Shown piece after piece: positions 26,048 to 34,799 of a stretch of 64,000 nt of DNA. The number at the start of each line of letters is the position of its first letter. Within the stretch, counting starts at the first letter, position 1. The translations under genes and the position numbers were made by a program. A model generated the notes under the pieces. That model searched no databases and was not told the origin of the DNA. It was given only the letters and a program-made list of their open reading frames with translations. The DNA comes from JBBPZA01 sp963728925 (GTDB lineage Bacteria > Actinomycetota > Thermoleophilia > Solirubrobacterales > Solirubrobacteraceae): NCBI GenBank assembly GCA_963728925.1, contig CAVSMB010000025.1:1-64000 (forward strand), given 5' to 3'.

Positions 26048-27579
26048 GCTCGAGTTTCGGCGTTTTCGGGCTGAACGCCTGGTCGTGATGGCTGGCTCGG
26101 CTGGTGGCGGTTTGGGGCCTGAGCAGGCGAAAGGAGGGTTGGCGGCGACCCCGAATCCGGTGGGCGATCAAGTCCATCGGGCCGTGGGGCGGTGATGACG
26201 CTGGCCGTGGCCCTTCACCGGGGGGTCGCCGCCGTGTGTCAGGTTCCCACTTCGCTTGCTGGGCTGCTGTCCCTGCTGGCGCCGTGCTTCACGCAACCGG
26301 CGTTTCAGACGTTCAGCATGCTGGTGGTCGGGTTCGTCGGTCGGATCCGTGACTGCACGATCACGGGGGTGCTGCAGGCCGCGGGGCTGGCCGGTGAGTG
26401 GCATCACAGCCGCGCGCATGACTTCTTCGCCCGCCGGCGCTGGGACCCCGACCGGCTCGGACTGCTGTTGCTGGACTTCCTGGTCTCGGTGTTCGTGAGC
26501 GCCGGCGCACCGATCCGCCTGGCCGTCGACGACACGCTGTTCGGCCGGTCGGGGCGGCGCGTGTTCGGCGCGCACTACCTGCACGACGGCGCCCAACCAG
26601 AAGGATCCGGGCGCCGCACGCGGTGGGGCAACTGCTGGGTCGTCGTCGTGCTCGTCGTCGAGCTTGAGTGTCTGGGTGGCCGGGCGGTCGGGCTGCCGAT
26701 CCTCTTCCGGCTCTTCCGGCCTTGCGATGACGATCATCGCGACCGACCTTCGCAGCCCGAGCTGGCACGCACGCTCGTCGACATGGTCATCAAGCGCTTC
26801 CCCGCGCGGATCATCGAGCTGGTCATGGACGGCGCGTACGCAACCAAGGCCTGGCGCGCCCTGCCCGAGCGCGTCACCGTCACCACCCGGATGCGCTCAA
26901 ACGCCGCCGTCTTTGCGCTCGCGCCGCCCAGGACCGGCAAGCGCGGCCGGCCGGCGCTCAAGGGCGCCCGGCTGGGCAGCCTCACGCAGCTCGCCGCGAC
27001 CGCCGCCTTCAAGCCGCACATGATCACCGGCCCCAACGGCAAGACCCGCGTCGAGCACGTCTGGCGCACCACCTGCCTGTGGTATGGGCCCTTCCACACG
27101 CGGCCCGTCGCCGTCATGCTGATCCGCAAGCCCGACCGCGCCGACGGCTTCGACGTCGCCCTCGCAAGCACCGACACCGACGCCAGCACCGCGGAGCTGA
27201 TCGCGCGTTACGACAGCCGCTGGAGCATCGAGACCGCCCACCAGGAGGCCAAGGCCCACGGCGTCGGCCAGGCCCGCAACCGCGTCCGCCGCGCCGTCGA
27301 GCGCACCGTCCCCTTCGGCTTCCTGTGCCAGACGATCACGATCGCCTGGTACGCCCTGCACGGCGACCCCGACAGCGACCTGCACGCCCGCCGCCAAGCG
27401 GCGCCGTGGTACCGCCAGAAGGCCACCATCAGCTACACAGACATGCTCGCCGCGCTACGCCGCGAGCTGATCCGCCACGAATATCGGACACAAGCACCCG
27501 CCACAACCAGCGCACCACAAATCACGACCGCCCAGTCACCATCAGCGCTCGCCGTCGCCTGAGATGACGAAAGTCGAGC
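26048..27579 (+). mobile_element. IS701-like insertion element, copy 1
   Basis: Terminal repeats resemble those of copy 2: GCTCGAGTTTCGGC at 26048 and, reverse-complemented, GCTCGACTTTCGTC at 27566-27579. The left end is more diverged. A target duplication is not clear. Its right end abuts a truncated trehalose synthase gene. Confidence 0.7.
26195..27562 (+). CDS. IS701-like DDE transposase, copy 1
   Basis: 455 aa. FQTFSMLVVGFVGRIRDCT, HHSRAHDFFARRRWD; D in LAVDDTLFGRSGRR, D in LVMDGAYATKAW, E in SIETAHQEAKAHGVGQ. Apparently intact. Clearly homologous to but diverged from the copy at 41.3 kb, so the two were not produced by one recent transposition. Confidence 0.88.
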   Translation: MTLAVALHRGVAAVCQVPTSLAGLLSLLAPCFTQPAFQTFSMLVVGFVGRIRDCTITGVLQAAGLAGEWHHSRAHDFFARRRWDPDRLGLLLLDFLVSVFVSAGAPIRLAVDDTLFGRSGRRVFGAHYLHDGAQPEGSGRRTRWGNCWVVVVLVVELECLGGRAVGLPILFRLFRPCDDDHRDRPSQPELARTLVDMVIKRFPARIIELVMDGAYATKAWRALPERVTVTTRMRSNAAVFALAPPRTGKRGRPALKGARLGSLTQLAATAAFKPHMITGPNGKTRVEHVWRTTCLWYGPFHTRPVAVMLIRKPDRADGFDVALASTDTDASTAELIARYDSRWSIETAHQEAKAHGVGQARNRVRRAVERTVPFGFLCQTITIAWYALHGDPDSDLHARRQAAPWYRQKATISYTDMLAALRRELIRHEYRTQAPATTSAPQITTAQSPSALAVA

Positions 27580-27582
27580 TTT

Positions 27583-28215
27583 GTGAAACGAGCTCTAAAG
27601 ACGAAGCGGTCGACGCCGGCGAGGCGAGGCCGCAGGCACCTCCACGCGTTCCGAGATAGCTCGTTGCCTTGGTGGACGCCTGGGTGGCAGCGCCAAATGA
27701 CGGTCGCGCCAGGCCGCTCGAGCGCCACCGACATGGTTGCCGTCTGGGGTCGTTCAGTACGACTATGTCTCCAGGGCCGACCCGGGACGCCAGCGCCCGG
27801 GCGTGATGGTCAGCAGCCCGGTCGAGGGTCGCGAGCTCGTCGATCCCGAGGACGCCTCCATCGCCTGGCTGGCCATGGAGCTGGTTGTGAGGGCGCTTGG
27901 TCACCCGGAGAACCCGGCAGGACCGCGTATCACCATCCATCGCACGTCGATCCCCGCGCCTCTCCAGTAAGGCAGCAGCGTACGACCCATCTGCGCAACT
28001 CCACCGCCGAAAGAGGTCGAGTTCACCTCCCACACCATCCTTCCACCCTGCAGCTCACTGGCGTGCTGCTCGGCCTCAGACAGGCGCTCGATCATCGGCT
28101 CGAACAGGTAATGGCCAAGATCCTCGAAATGCCGAGTCCCAAGCGGAATCGCGGCTAGAGCCTCCTCCTGTCGGGCCACACAGCGACAGTACCCACCGGA
28201 CGGTCTCAGCGTCAT
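27583..28215 (-). pseudogene. trehalose synthase (TreT-like GT4) 5' part, truncated at IS701
   Basis: Minus strand, from about 28215: LGTRHFEDLGHYLFEPMIE, MVWEVNSTSFGGGVAQM, GIDVRWMVIRGPAGF; next frame RVTKRPHNQLHGQPGDGG, VGPGDIVVLNDP; third frame SVALERPGATVIWRCHPGVH, GVDRFVFRARF. This is the N-terminal ~210 residues of trehalose-synthesising glycosyltransferases. Two frameshifts (near 27910 and 27755), and the frame ends at the IS701 end. The missing 3' part is not found on the other side of the IS. Confidence 0.7.
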
Positions 28216-28399
28216 CGTCGGGATGAGCTCTCCGCCACGGCCTGTACAGATCCCGGTAGGCCGTACGCTCCGTCCACCGATCGGTGAATCGAAGCGCGGG
28301 CGAGTGCCGCGACCCGTAGAAGCCGAACCGCGCGCCGCGTTCGATCACCCGACGCCAGCAGCCCACCGCCCTGCGACGGCGGGCGCGATCGTTCCAACC

Positions 28400-28432
28400 T
28401 TGCGGCTGGGGTCAGCAACCCAGGCACGGGGC
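28400..28432 (-). repeat. 33-bp inverted repeat, right copy
   Basis: Reverse complement of 25063-25095 with two mismatches. It lies in the greA leader, about 17 bases before the start codon. On the plus strand it still reads CGWGQQP like the end of the recombinase remnant. Confidence 0.85.
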
Positions 28433-28448
28433 GTATCGTGCTCGCCAC

Positions 28449-28931
28449 ATGACCGCACCGACCCCGGACGGCGAGGCGATCACCGCGGAGGGCCTGAAGG
28501 CGCTCGAGGCTGAGATCGCCGAGCTCGAGACCACGGGGCGCCGCGAGATGGCCGCACGCATCAACGCGGCGCGCGAGCTCGGGGACCTCAAGGAGAACGC
28601 CGAGTACCACATCGCCAAGGACGACCAGGCGCACCTGGAGACGCGCATCCAGCGCCTCCGCCGGCGGCTGCGCGACGCCGTCGTGCTCGAGCCCGACGCG
28701 GACGCGGCGACCTTCGCCTTCGGCCGCACCGCGGAGGTGCGCGACGAGCAGAGCGACCGCGTGCACACGTGGACGATCGTCGGGGCCACGGAGGCCGACG
28801 TCACGGCGGGGCGGCTGTCGGTCGAGTCCCCGGTCGCGCAAGCGCTTCTCGGGGCGTCCGACGGCGACGTCGTGGCGGTCGCTACGCCGCGCGGGACGCG
28901 GCGCTATCGCGTCGAGGGCCTGCTTCCGTAG
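28449..28931 (+). CDS. greA: transcription elongation factor GreA
   Basis: 160 aa from ATG 28449. Coiled-coil N-terminus with EGLKALEAEIAELE and the conserved GDLKENAEYHIAKDDQ, then the FKBP-like C-terminal domain (EDxxxHTWTIVGATEAD, SPVAQALLGASDGDVV). Rescues backtracked RNA polymerase. A TATCGT hexamer at 28434 may be its -10. The 3' end overlaps a convergent small gene. Confidence 0.92.
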   Translation: MTAPTPDGEAITAEGLKALEAEIAELETTGRREMAARINAARELGDLKENAEYHIAKDDQAHLETRIQRLRRRLRDAVVLEPDADAATFAFGRTAEVRDEQSDRVHTWTIVGATEADVTAGRLSVESPVAQALLGASDGDVVAVATPRGTRRYRVEGLLP

Positions 28932-29097
28932 CGCCGTCCTGGCGCGCGTGGGCGTCGGCGACGGCCCAGCCGACGCGCTCGACGAGCTGGGCCGAGAAGT
29001 GCTCGCTCTCCAGATGGGTCGGCAGCACGCGCTCCTCGAGCAGGACGGCCGGCTCGCAGCCGTCGCTCGACTCGGTAGTAATCAGGATCTTGGCCAT
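28882..29097 (-). CDS. small conserved hypothetical protein
   Basis: 71 aa from ATG 29097, with GGAGGTGACC upstream on the minus strand. Reads MAKILITTESSDGCEPAVL, LLEERVLPTHLESEHFSAQL, VERVGWAVADAHA. Similar short proteins occur in related Actinobacteria without known function. The C-terminal 16 residues overlap the convergent greA end. Confidence 0.6.
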   Translation of the reverse strand: MAKILITTESSDGCEPAVLLEERVLPTHLESEHFSAQLVERVGWAVADAHARQDGATEAGPRRDSAASRAA

Positions 29098-29235
29098 GGT
29101 GGTCACCTCCGCTCGTCGATGTCGGAACGATGGTGGGGGCGCCACCTTCAGGACAGGTAACGGGAGGGTGAAGATCCGGCGTGCGAGGGCTCGGCGGGCT
29201 CACGCCGCCCGGTCGGCCGCGGTCGTCGCCCGCGG

Positions 29236-29390
29236 TCAGCGGCCCTCGGGCCGCCGCCACTGGTTGGCGCGCACGTTCTCCGCCGCGAGCCGCGCGGTCT
29301 CCCCCACGCGCTTGGCGCGCGTCTCGTCGCGCTTGGCCGTACTGATCCATTCTAGGATCCCGCGCTTGGCCGAGCGCGGGAAGGCGTCCC
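29236..29390 (-). pseudogene. YdeI/OmpD-associated family 3' remnant
   Basis: Minus strand, TGA at 29236. Reads DAFPRSAKRGILEWISTAKR, DETRAKRVGETARLAAENVR, ANQWRRPEGR: the C-terminal helical tail of YdeI/DUF1905-type proteins. Upstream the frame is lost and the integrase 5' part begins, so the first ~130 residues are gone. Confidence 0.6.
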
Positions 29391-29920
29391 AGCTCGTCGA
29401 CGTCGGCGATCAGCAGGTTGGCCGTTTCGGCGCGGCGCAGGCCGGCGGATCCGAGTAGGTGCAGGAGCGCGAGGTCGCGCTTGCCCTGCCGCGCGCGCCG
29501 GTCGGGCATGCGCAGCAGTCGCGTCCACTCGTCTTCGCTCAGAGCGCGCGGCTCGCCGCGGCCGACGCGCGCGGAGCGCACGGTACGGACGGCGGCGTCG
29601 GCGCCGAGCGCGTCGGCCAGGCCGCGCAGCGCCGAGAGGTGCTTGGCCACCGTGGCCGGCGAGCGCCCGGCGCGCTCAAGCGCATCGCGGTAGGCGCGCA
29701 CCGCCTCGGGTGTTACGTCCGCCGCGGTGGCGTCGGGGCCGAGGAAGGCGTCGAAGGTTGGGTAGACGGCGGCGTAGGTGCGGCGGGTCTCCGGTGAGCG
29801 CTGGCGGGCGGCGACCTCGACCGCCCGCGCGGCAAGGCCGGCGGGGTCGACGACTTCCACGGCCGCGGCCGGGTCGAGAACCTCGACCGCCCCGATGACG
29901 CGCTCAAGTTGTTTGCCCAT
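29390..29920 (-). pseudogene. tyrosine recombinase (XerC/D-like) 5' part
   Basis: From ATG 29920: N-terminal SAM-like core-binding domain (RRTYAAVYPTFDAFLG, PEAVRAYRDALERAGRS, VAKHLSALRGLADALG), then the beginning of the catalytic domain with its first Arg (LLGSAGLRRAETANLL). At about 29395 it runs into the YdeI remnant in another frame. The HxxR and Tyr motifs are missing, so it cannot recombine. Confidence 0.75.
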
Positions 29921-30102
29921 GACGGGCAGGATCGCCGCACGGGCGGACGGACGTTCGCGTCCGGGAATCCGCCTTCTCGGACAAGTGCAATATGCTCGCT
30001 AACGCCGGCTCCCAAACTCCGTGGGTTCCGCGCTGATGGGGTGGGTGCTGCGCCGGAACCGCTGGGTTTCACGGGGTTCTTTCGTCTGGTCCGGTCAGGA
30101 CT

Positions 30103-32067
30103 AGGTGTCGTTTCGCTGTAGAGCTTGCCGATTGTGGAGGAGTGGTGCTCGCGGGCGGGGCTGGGCTGACGGTGGTGCGTGGCCAACTTGCTCCCGTAGT
30201 TTCGGCTATCTGCGCATGCCTGGCGATGCAGATCGCGTGATGTGTCCGCACACAACTCTATGGTTTCTGATATTGGGTTCAGCGAGACACACCAGTCGTG
30301 GGGGTCGTGGGGGTCGTGGGGAGCGTCGCCGGGCGCTGGCCGGGTTCTTCACCTCGCCGCAGGGGGTCGCCCAGCGTCGCTATGAGGCGCTGCGCGCGTA
30401 CTTCGTGGAGGGCGCCAGCGCGGCTGAGGTCGCCAAGCGGTTCGGGTATGCGCCCTCGACGATGGTCGCGCTGGTGCGCGACTTTCGCCCCGAGCTGGGC
30501 GAGTTCTTCCTCGAGCGCCGGCCCGGTCCGCGGGTCGCGCCGGCCAAGCGGGCCGCGCGTGAGCGGGTGCTCGCGCTGCGCGCCCAGGGCCGCTCGGTGA
30601 CCGAGATCGCCGCCGCGCTCGCCGACTCGCCGACGCCGCTGAACCGCACCGGGGTGTGGGAGCTGCTCAGGGAGGAGGGGCTCGAGCGCCTGGCGCCCAG
30701 GCCGCCGTCGGAGCGGGGGATGCCGCTGCGCGACCACCCGCCGCGGGTGCGCGTGATGCGCTGGCCCGAGCGGCCGTTCACGGAGCGCTCCCCGCACGTC
30801 GGGCTGATGTTGCTGGTGCCCGCCCTGGTGGCGCTGGACCTGCCCGCGGCCGTCGCCGGCGCACGCCTGCCGGGCACGCGCGAGGTCCCGGCGATCAGCT
30901 CGATGCTGTCGCTGCTGGCGCTCAAGGCGGCCGGGCGTCGGCGCGTCTCGCACGTCGACGACGTCTGCACCGACGTCGCGCTGGCCGCGTTCGCGGGACT
31001 CGAGACGCTGCCCAAGGCCAGCTCGCTGGGCAGCTACTCCTGGCGGCTCGAGCGCCAGCACTCGCAGGCGCTGCAGGCCGCGCTTGGGAGGGCGATGCTC
31101 GCCACCGGCCAGGCGCAAGGCCAAGACTTCGACCTCGACTTCCACGCGATCATGCACTTCGGCGAGGACGTGGCGCTCGAGAAACACTACGTGCCCCGCC
31201 GCTCGCAGCGCACCGAATCGGTGCTGACCTTCTTCGTCCACGACGGCCAAACGCACAACCTCGTCTACTCCAACGCCGCCTGCACGAAGGCCGACCAGGC
31301 AGGCCAGGTGCTCACGTTCGTGAACCGCTGGCAGGCCGCCACCGGCCACACCCCCGAGCTACTGGTGTTCGACTCCAAGGTCACGACCGGCGCCGGGCTG
31401 GCCGAGCTCGACGCCGCCGACCTTCGCTTCCTCACGCTCCGCGCGCGCAAGCCGAAGCTGACCGCCGAGCTCGAAGCGCTCCCCGACTCCGCCTGGACCA
31501 CGGTCACGCTTCAACGCAAAGGCCGCTCCGCCCACCCCGAGATCCACGAGGACCAGGTCAAGGTGCGCGGCTGCCCCGTCGCGCTGCGCCAGATCGCCGT
31601 GCGCGGCCTCGGCCACGAGCACCCCACCCTGATCCTCACCAACGACCGCGACCGCAAGCCCGCCAAGCTGATCGACCGCTACGCCGCCCGCATGACGATC
31701 GAGCAGCGCCTCGCCGAAGCGATCCGCAGCTTCCACCTCGACTCGCTGTCCTCCGCGGTCGCGCTCAACGTCGACTTCGACTGCACGCTGACCGTCTGGG
31801 CAGCCGCCGCCTACGACCACCTCCGCCGCCAACTCACCGGCTACCACACCGCCACCCCCGACACCATCTGGCGACGCTTCCTCTCCACCACCGGCCACAT
31901 CACCATCACCCCCGACGAGGTCATCGCCGAACTCGACTCCCGCACCTACAGCCCCGTCATGCGCACCGCCAAGCTCCCCACCATCCACGTCCCCTGGTGG
32001 AACGGACGCCGCCTACGCTTCCAGTTCCGGTGACCCCCAGCACGCAACCAGGTGTCAATTCGCTGTT
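30103..32067 (+). mobile_element. DDE insertion element of unassigned family (30-kb copy)
   Basis: Encloses one transposase gene. Similar 18-base sequences flank it in direct orientation (AGGTGTCGTTTCGCTGTA at 30103, AGGTGTCAATTCGCTGTT at 32050; 15/18). I did not find an inverted pair, so the ends are tentative. Confidence 0.5.
30240..32033 (+). CDS. DDE transposase with N-terminal HTH (30-kb copy)
   Basis: About 597 aa from ATG 30240 (the true start may be later, near GFFTSPQGVAQRRYEAL). N-terminal HTH: YFVEGASAAEVAKRFGYAP; second HTH-like SVTEIAAALADS. Core: DFDLDFHAIMHFG, KHYVPRRSQRTESVL, LLVFDSKVTTGAGLAELD, IDRYAARMTIEQRLAEAIRSFHL. Same family as the elements at 44.7 and 60.4 kb but far diverged from them. 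Apparently intact. Confidence 0.8.
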   Translation: MCPHTTLWFLILGSARHTSRGGRGGRGERRRALAGFFTSPQGVAQRRYEALRAYFVEGASAAEVAKRFGYAPSTMVALVRDFRPELGEFFLERRPGPRVAPAKRAARERVLALRAQGRSVTEIAAALADSPTPLNRTGVWELLREEGLERLAPRPPSERGMPLRDHPPRVRVMRWPERPFTERSPHVGLMLLVPALVALDLPAAVAGARLPGTREVPAISSMLSLLALKAAGRRRVSHVDDVCTDVALAAFAGLETLPKASSLGSYSWRLERQHSQALQAALGRAMLATGQAQGQDFDLDFHAIMHFGEDVALEKHYVPRRSQRTESVLTFFVHDGQTHNLVYSNAACTKADQAGQVLTFVNRWQAATGHTPELLVFDSKVTTGAGLAELDAADLRFLTLRARKPKLTAELEALPDSAWTTVTLQRKGRSAHPEIHEDQVKVRGCPVALRQIAVRGLGHEHPTLILTNDRDRKPAKLIDRYAARMTIEQRLAEAIRSFHLDSLSSAVALNVDFDCTLTVWAAAAYDHLRRQLTGYHTATPDTIWRRFLSTTGHITITPDEVIAELDSRTYSPVMRTAKLPTIHVPWWNGRRLRFQFR

Positions 32068-32080
32068 TGGGAGTAGGCGC

Positions 32081-32086
32081 TAACCT
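32081..32086 (+). promoter_or_regulatory. -10-like TAACCT before metF
   Basis: TAACCT ends 6 bases before ATG 32093, suggesting leaderless transcription. It lies immediately beyond the insertion element's right end. Confidence 0.4.
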
Positions 32087-32092
32087 GCCCCG

Positions 32093-32966
32093 ATGCCCAC
32101 GGTCGTGGAGCGCATTGGTGCAAGCCGCTTCGTCTCGTTCGAGCTGTGGCCACCCCGGTCACCCGAGTCAGCGGCAGCCCTGGAGGCGGCTCTGGAGGAG
32201 CTCGCGGGTCTCGGGCCAGCGTTCGTCGCCATCACCTACGGCGCCGGTGACTCGACCCGAGAGCGCACGCACGACCTCGTCGTCCGGCTTGTCAACTCCC
32301 CTCTGCTACCGCTCGCGCATCTGACGTGTGCGGCGCATCACCGAGCTGAGCTCATCGAGCTCATGAAGCGATACCGCGGCGCGGGGGTCGACAACCTGCT
32401 CGCTCTTCATGGCGACCCGCCGCTGTCCGCGACCGAGGAGTTGCCCGAAGGCGACCTCCGGTACGCCGTCGAGCTGGTCCGGCTCGCGCGGGAACTGGCC
32501 TTTCCGAGCGTCGGGGTGGCGCTCCACCCCGAAGGGCACCCGGCGGCTCCTTCGCGGGAAGCCGACTGGCGACACCAGGCCTCCAAGCTCCGGGAGGCAG
32601 ACTTCGGCCTGACGCAGTTCTTCCACCGCGCCGAGGACTACTTCGCGCTGGTCGACGAGATGCACGTGCGCGGGGCCGAGGCGCCGGTCCTTCCGGGCGT
32701 CATGCCCATCACCAATGTCCGGCAGGTCGAGCGCATGGCGGCAATGTCCGGTGGCAGCCTGCCAACCGAACTTGCCGAGAGGCTCGTCGCGGTCGCCGAC
32801 CAGCCCGGCGAGGTGCGCCGGGGTGGGAGTCGAATACGCCACGGGGCTGTGCCGTCAGCTGCTCGATGGCGGCGCACCCGGTCTGCACTTCTACACGATG
32901 AACCGGGCGGCGGCGACGATGGAGATCTGCGCGAACCTCGGCTGGGAGACCGCAACCGTCACGTAG
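32093..32966 (+). CDS. metF: methylenetetrahydrofolate reductase (one frameshift)
   Basis: FAD-dependent TIM-barrel enzyme reducing 5,10-methylene-THF to 5-methyl-THF for methionine synthesis. FVSFELWPPRSPES, FVAITYGAGDSTRERT, HLTCAAHHRAELIELM, NLLALHGDPP and FGLTQFFHRAEDYFALVDEM are clear. At a G4 run (32820-32823) the frame shifts; the other frame continues GVEYATGLCRQLLDGGAPGL, HFYTMNRAAATMEI to the stop at 32966. Removing one G restores a normal ~290-aa protein, so this may be a sequencing error. Confidence 0.85.
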
Positions 32967-33391
32967 CGTCGGCTAGAAGGGCGCCGCGAAGACGTCCGTC
33001 TGCGCCGAAGTGCCCTGGACACGTCCGGGAATGCCCTTATCTGTGGGGGCGCCCGTAGTCAAGAGTGGCTGGCGCTGTGACGGGTGCTTGCGGGCTCGCC
33101 GGGAGGTGGACGCCTTGCGGGGGATCGTGGTGTCGGTGTCGAGCGGCGCTGGCGCGCCTCCTTCGTCAGTCGTCGGGACGGGTGTGCGCGCGGGCGCCCG
33201 GCCTTATCTCGGTGCTCGAGCCTCGGCACGGGCTCGGCGACAAGATCGTTGATGGGGTGTCCCGCAGGGAGCGGTGCGGCCGCCCAATCTTTCAGGGCCT
33301 GTCAGCGCGGAACGGGCGCTGCGGCTGGCGTTCTGGAGGAGCTGGCCGCGCCAGTGATCTGTTAGGGGCATTTGCGCGCGAGTATCGATGG
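32967..33391. other. intergenic stretch flanking IS110
   Basis: About 425 bases between metF and the IS110 transposase stop. No protein-like frame, no tRNA; it should contain the right end of the IS110 element. Confidence 0.4.
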
Positions 33392-34420
33392 TCAGGCGGG
33401 CGCGAGCGCGTCGTCGCCGAGCGCCCGCAGGGTGTGGTGCGCGCGGCGCAGCATCTTGCGCGAGATCGTCAGCGCGGCGCGGTTGGCGCCGAGCCGCTCT
33501 TTGAGCTCCAGGTAGTAGCCGTGATCGGGGGAGCCGGGGCGCGCGGCGGTCTGGGCGGCCTCGAACGCCGCCCAGCGCAGCACGGGCGAGCCCTCGCGTG
33601 AGATGCGTCCGCCGCGGCGGCGCTGGTCGGACTCGTGCACGGTGACGTCCAGCCCGGCGCAACGGACCGCCTGGCGCGAGGACGAGAACCGGCGTGGGTC
33701 GCCGAGCTCGGCGAGGATCGCGGTGGCGACCTTGGCGCCGATGCCGTAGTGGGCCATCAGCGCGCGGCAGCCATGCAGCCGGCGCGCGTCGCGCTCGAGC
33801 TGCAGGTCGAGCGGGTGCAGCTGAGCGTTGAGGTGCTCGATGATCGCCAACGCGACCTGGATCTGCTGGTGCGCGACCGGCGGGAGCGCGAAGCGGCTGA
33901 GCTGCTCCCGGGCGTTGTCGCCTTCGAGCCGTCCGAGCCGGCCGGCCTGCGTCGGGACGCCGTGATGAAACAGCACCGCGTGGATCCGCTGCAGCCATTC
34001 GGTGCGCTGGTCGACCAGCGCCTTGCGCAAGCGGACGCGGGCGCGCAGGTCGAGGATGTGCGCCGGCGCGATCCACGCTTCGGGCAGGCGGCGCTCGACC
34101 AGCAACTCCCGCATGAGGCGCGCGTCGAGGCGATCGGTCTTCGCGCGGCGCTTGGGCCCGCGCTTGGCGCTCGTCTCGGCCGGCTCGGCCAGGTGCACCT
34201 CGGCGCCGACGCGCTGGAGCTCCTCGACGACGAACCGCCAGCCCGTCATCGCCTCCACCGCCGCGACCAGCTCGGCGCCGTCAAACCGGCTGAGGAACCG
34301 AGCGAACGTGTCGCGGTTAGCGGGGCGAACGCGCCCCGTTTACACCTCGCCCGTGTCGACATCGAGCGCATCGAAGGTGATCTGCGCACGGTGCACATCG
34401 AGACCCAGGAAGACCGCCAT
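33392..34420 (-). pseudogene. IS110-family transposase with an in-frame nonsense codon
   Basis: From ATG 34420 (MAVFLGLDVHRAQITFDAL) the frame is open except for one TAA at 34340-34342, codon 27. It then continues NRDTFARFLSRFDGAELVAA, KTDRLDARLMRELL, GIGAKVATAILAELGDPRRF and REGSPVLRWAAFEAAQ to 33392. These are the DEDD RuvC-like and transposase_20 domains of IS110. About 342 codons. Nonsense, not a frameshift, so this is real decay or a codon-level sequencing error. Confidence 0.8.
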
Positions 34421-34640
34421 CGCTGCCTCCAGCTCGAAAGACCAGGTGGACCGAATCATCCGCAGCGCCCCGGACAGCAGCCCCCACATGCGATCTTTCC
34501 CCCGGGTACCGGCTACGGGGCTCACGCGGCCAAGCCGCTCCACAACGCGAGCTTGGCGGGAAACGCCGGCGCGCAAAGCGGGGTATCGGGCGCCCGAGTC
34601 GCAGGCCTCGCAGTCCGCCGCTTGAGCGGCTCGACCGGGC
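34421..34640 (-). other. IS110 5' non-coding end, candidate bridge-RNA region
   Basis: About 220 bases upstream of the transposase start with no protein-like frame. In IS110-group elements the bridge (seeker) RNA is encoded between the left end and the recombinase gene. I infer this role from position only and did not fold it. Confidence 0.3.
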
Positions 34641-34799
34641 GCTGGCGCGGCTGCGCGACGTGGTGCTGGTCGCGCCTGGGTGACTGGATTGCGCGCCGCC
34701 CCGAGCTCGGGTGGGGTTTGAGCCGGCGGGCCTTGAGCCGCTGTCAGCGGTCATGACGCCGTGCCTCAGTGAGGCGCGTGGCTCTGCGACGCTGTCGAG

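Noticed and set aside
26040..27583. Target-site duplication around IS701 copy 1
   Set aside because: Flanks read CTTT and TTTG; no convincing 4-bp match.
30656..32083. 475-codon frame overlapping the transposase
   Set aside because: Arg/Pro/His-rich shadow; the transposase frame has the motifs.
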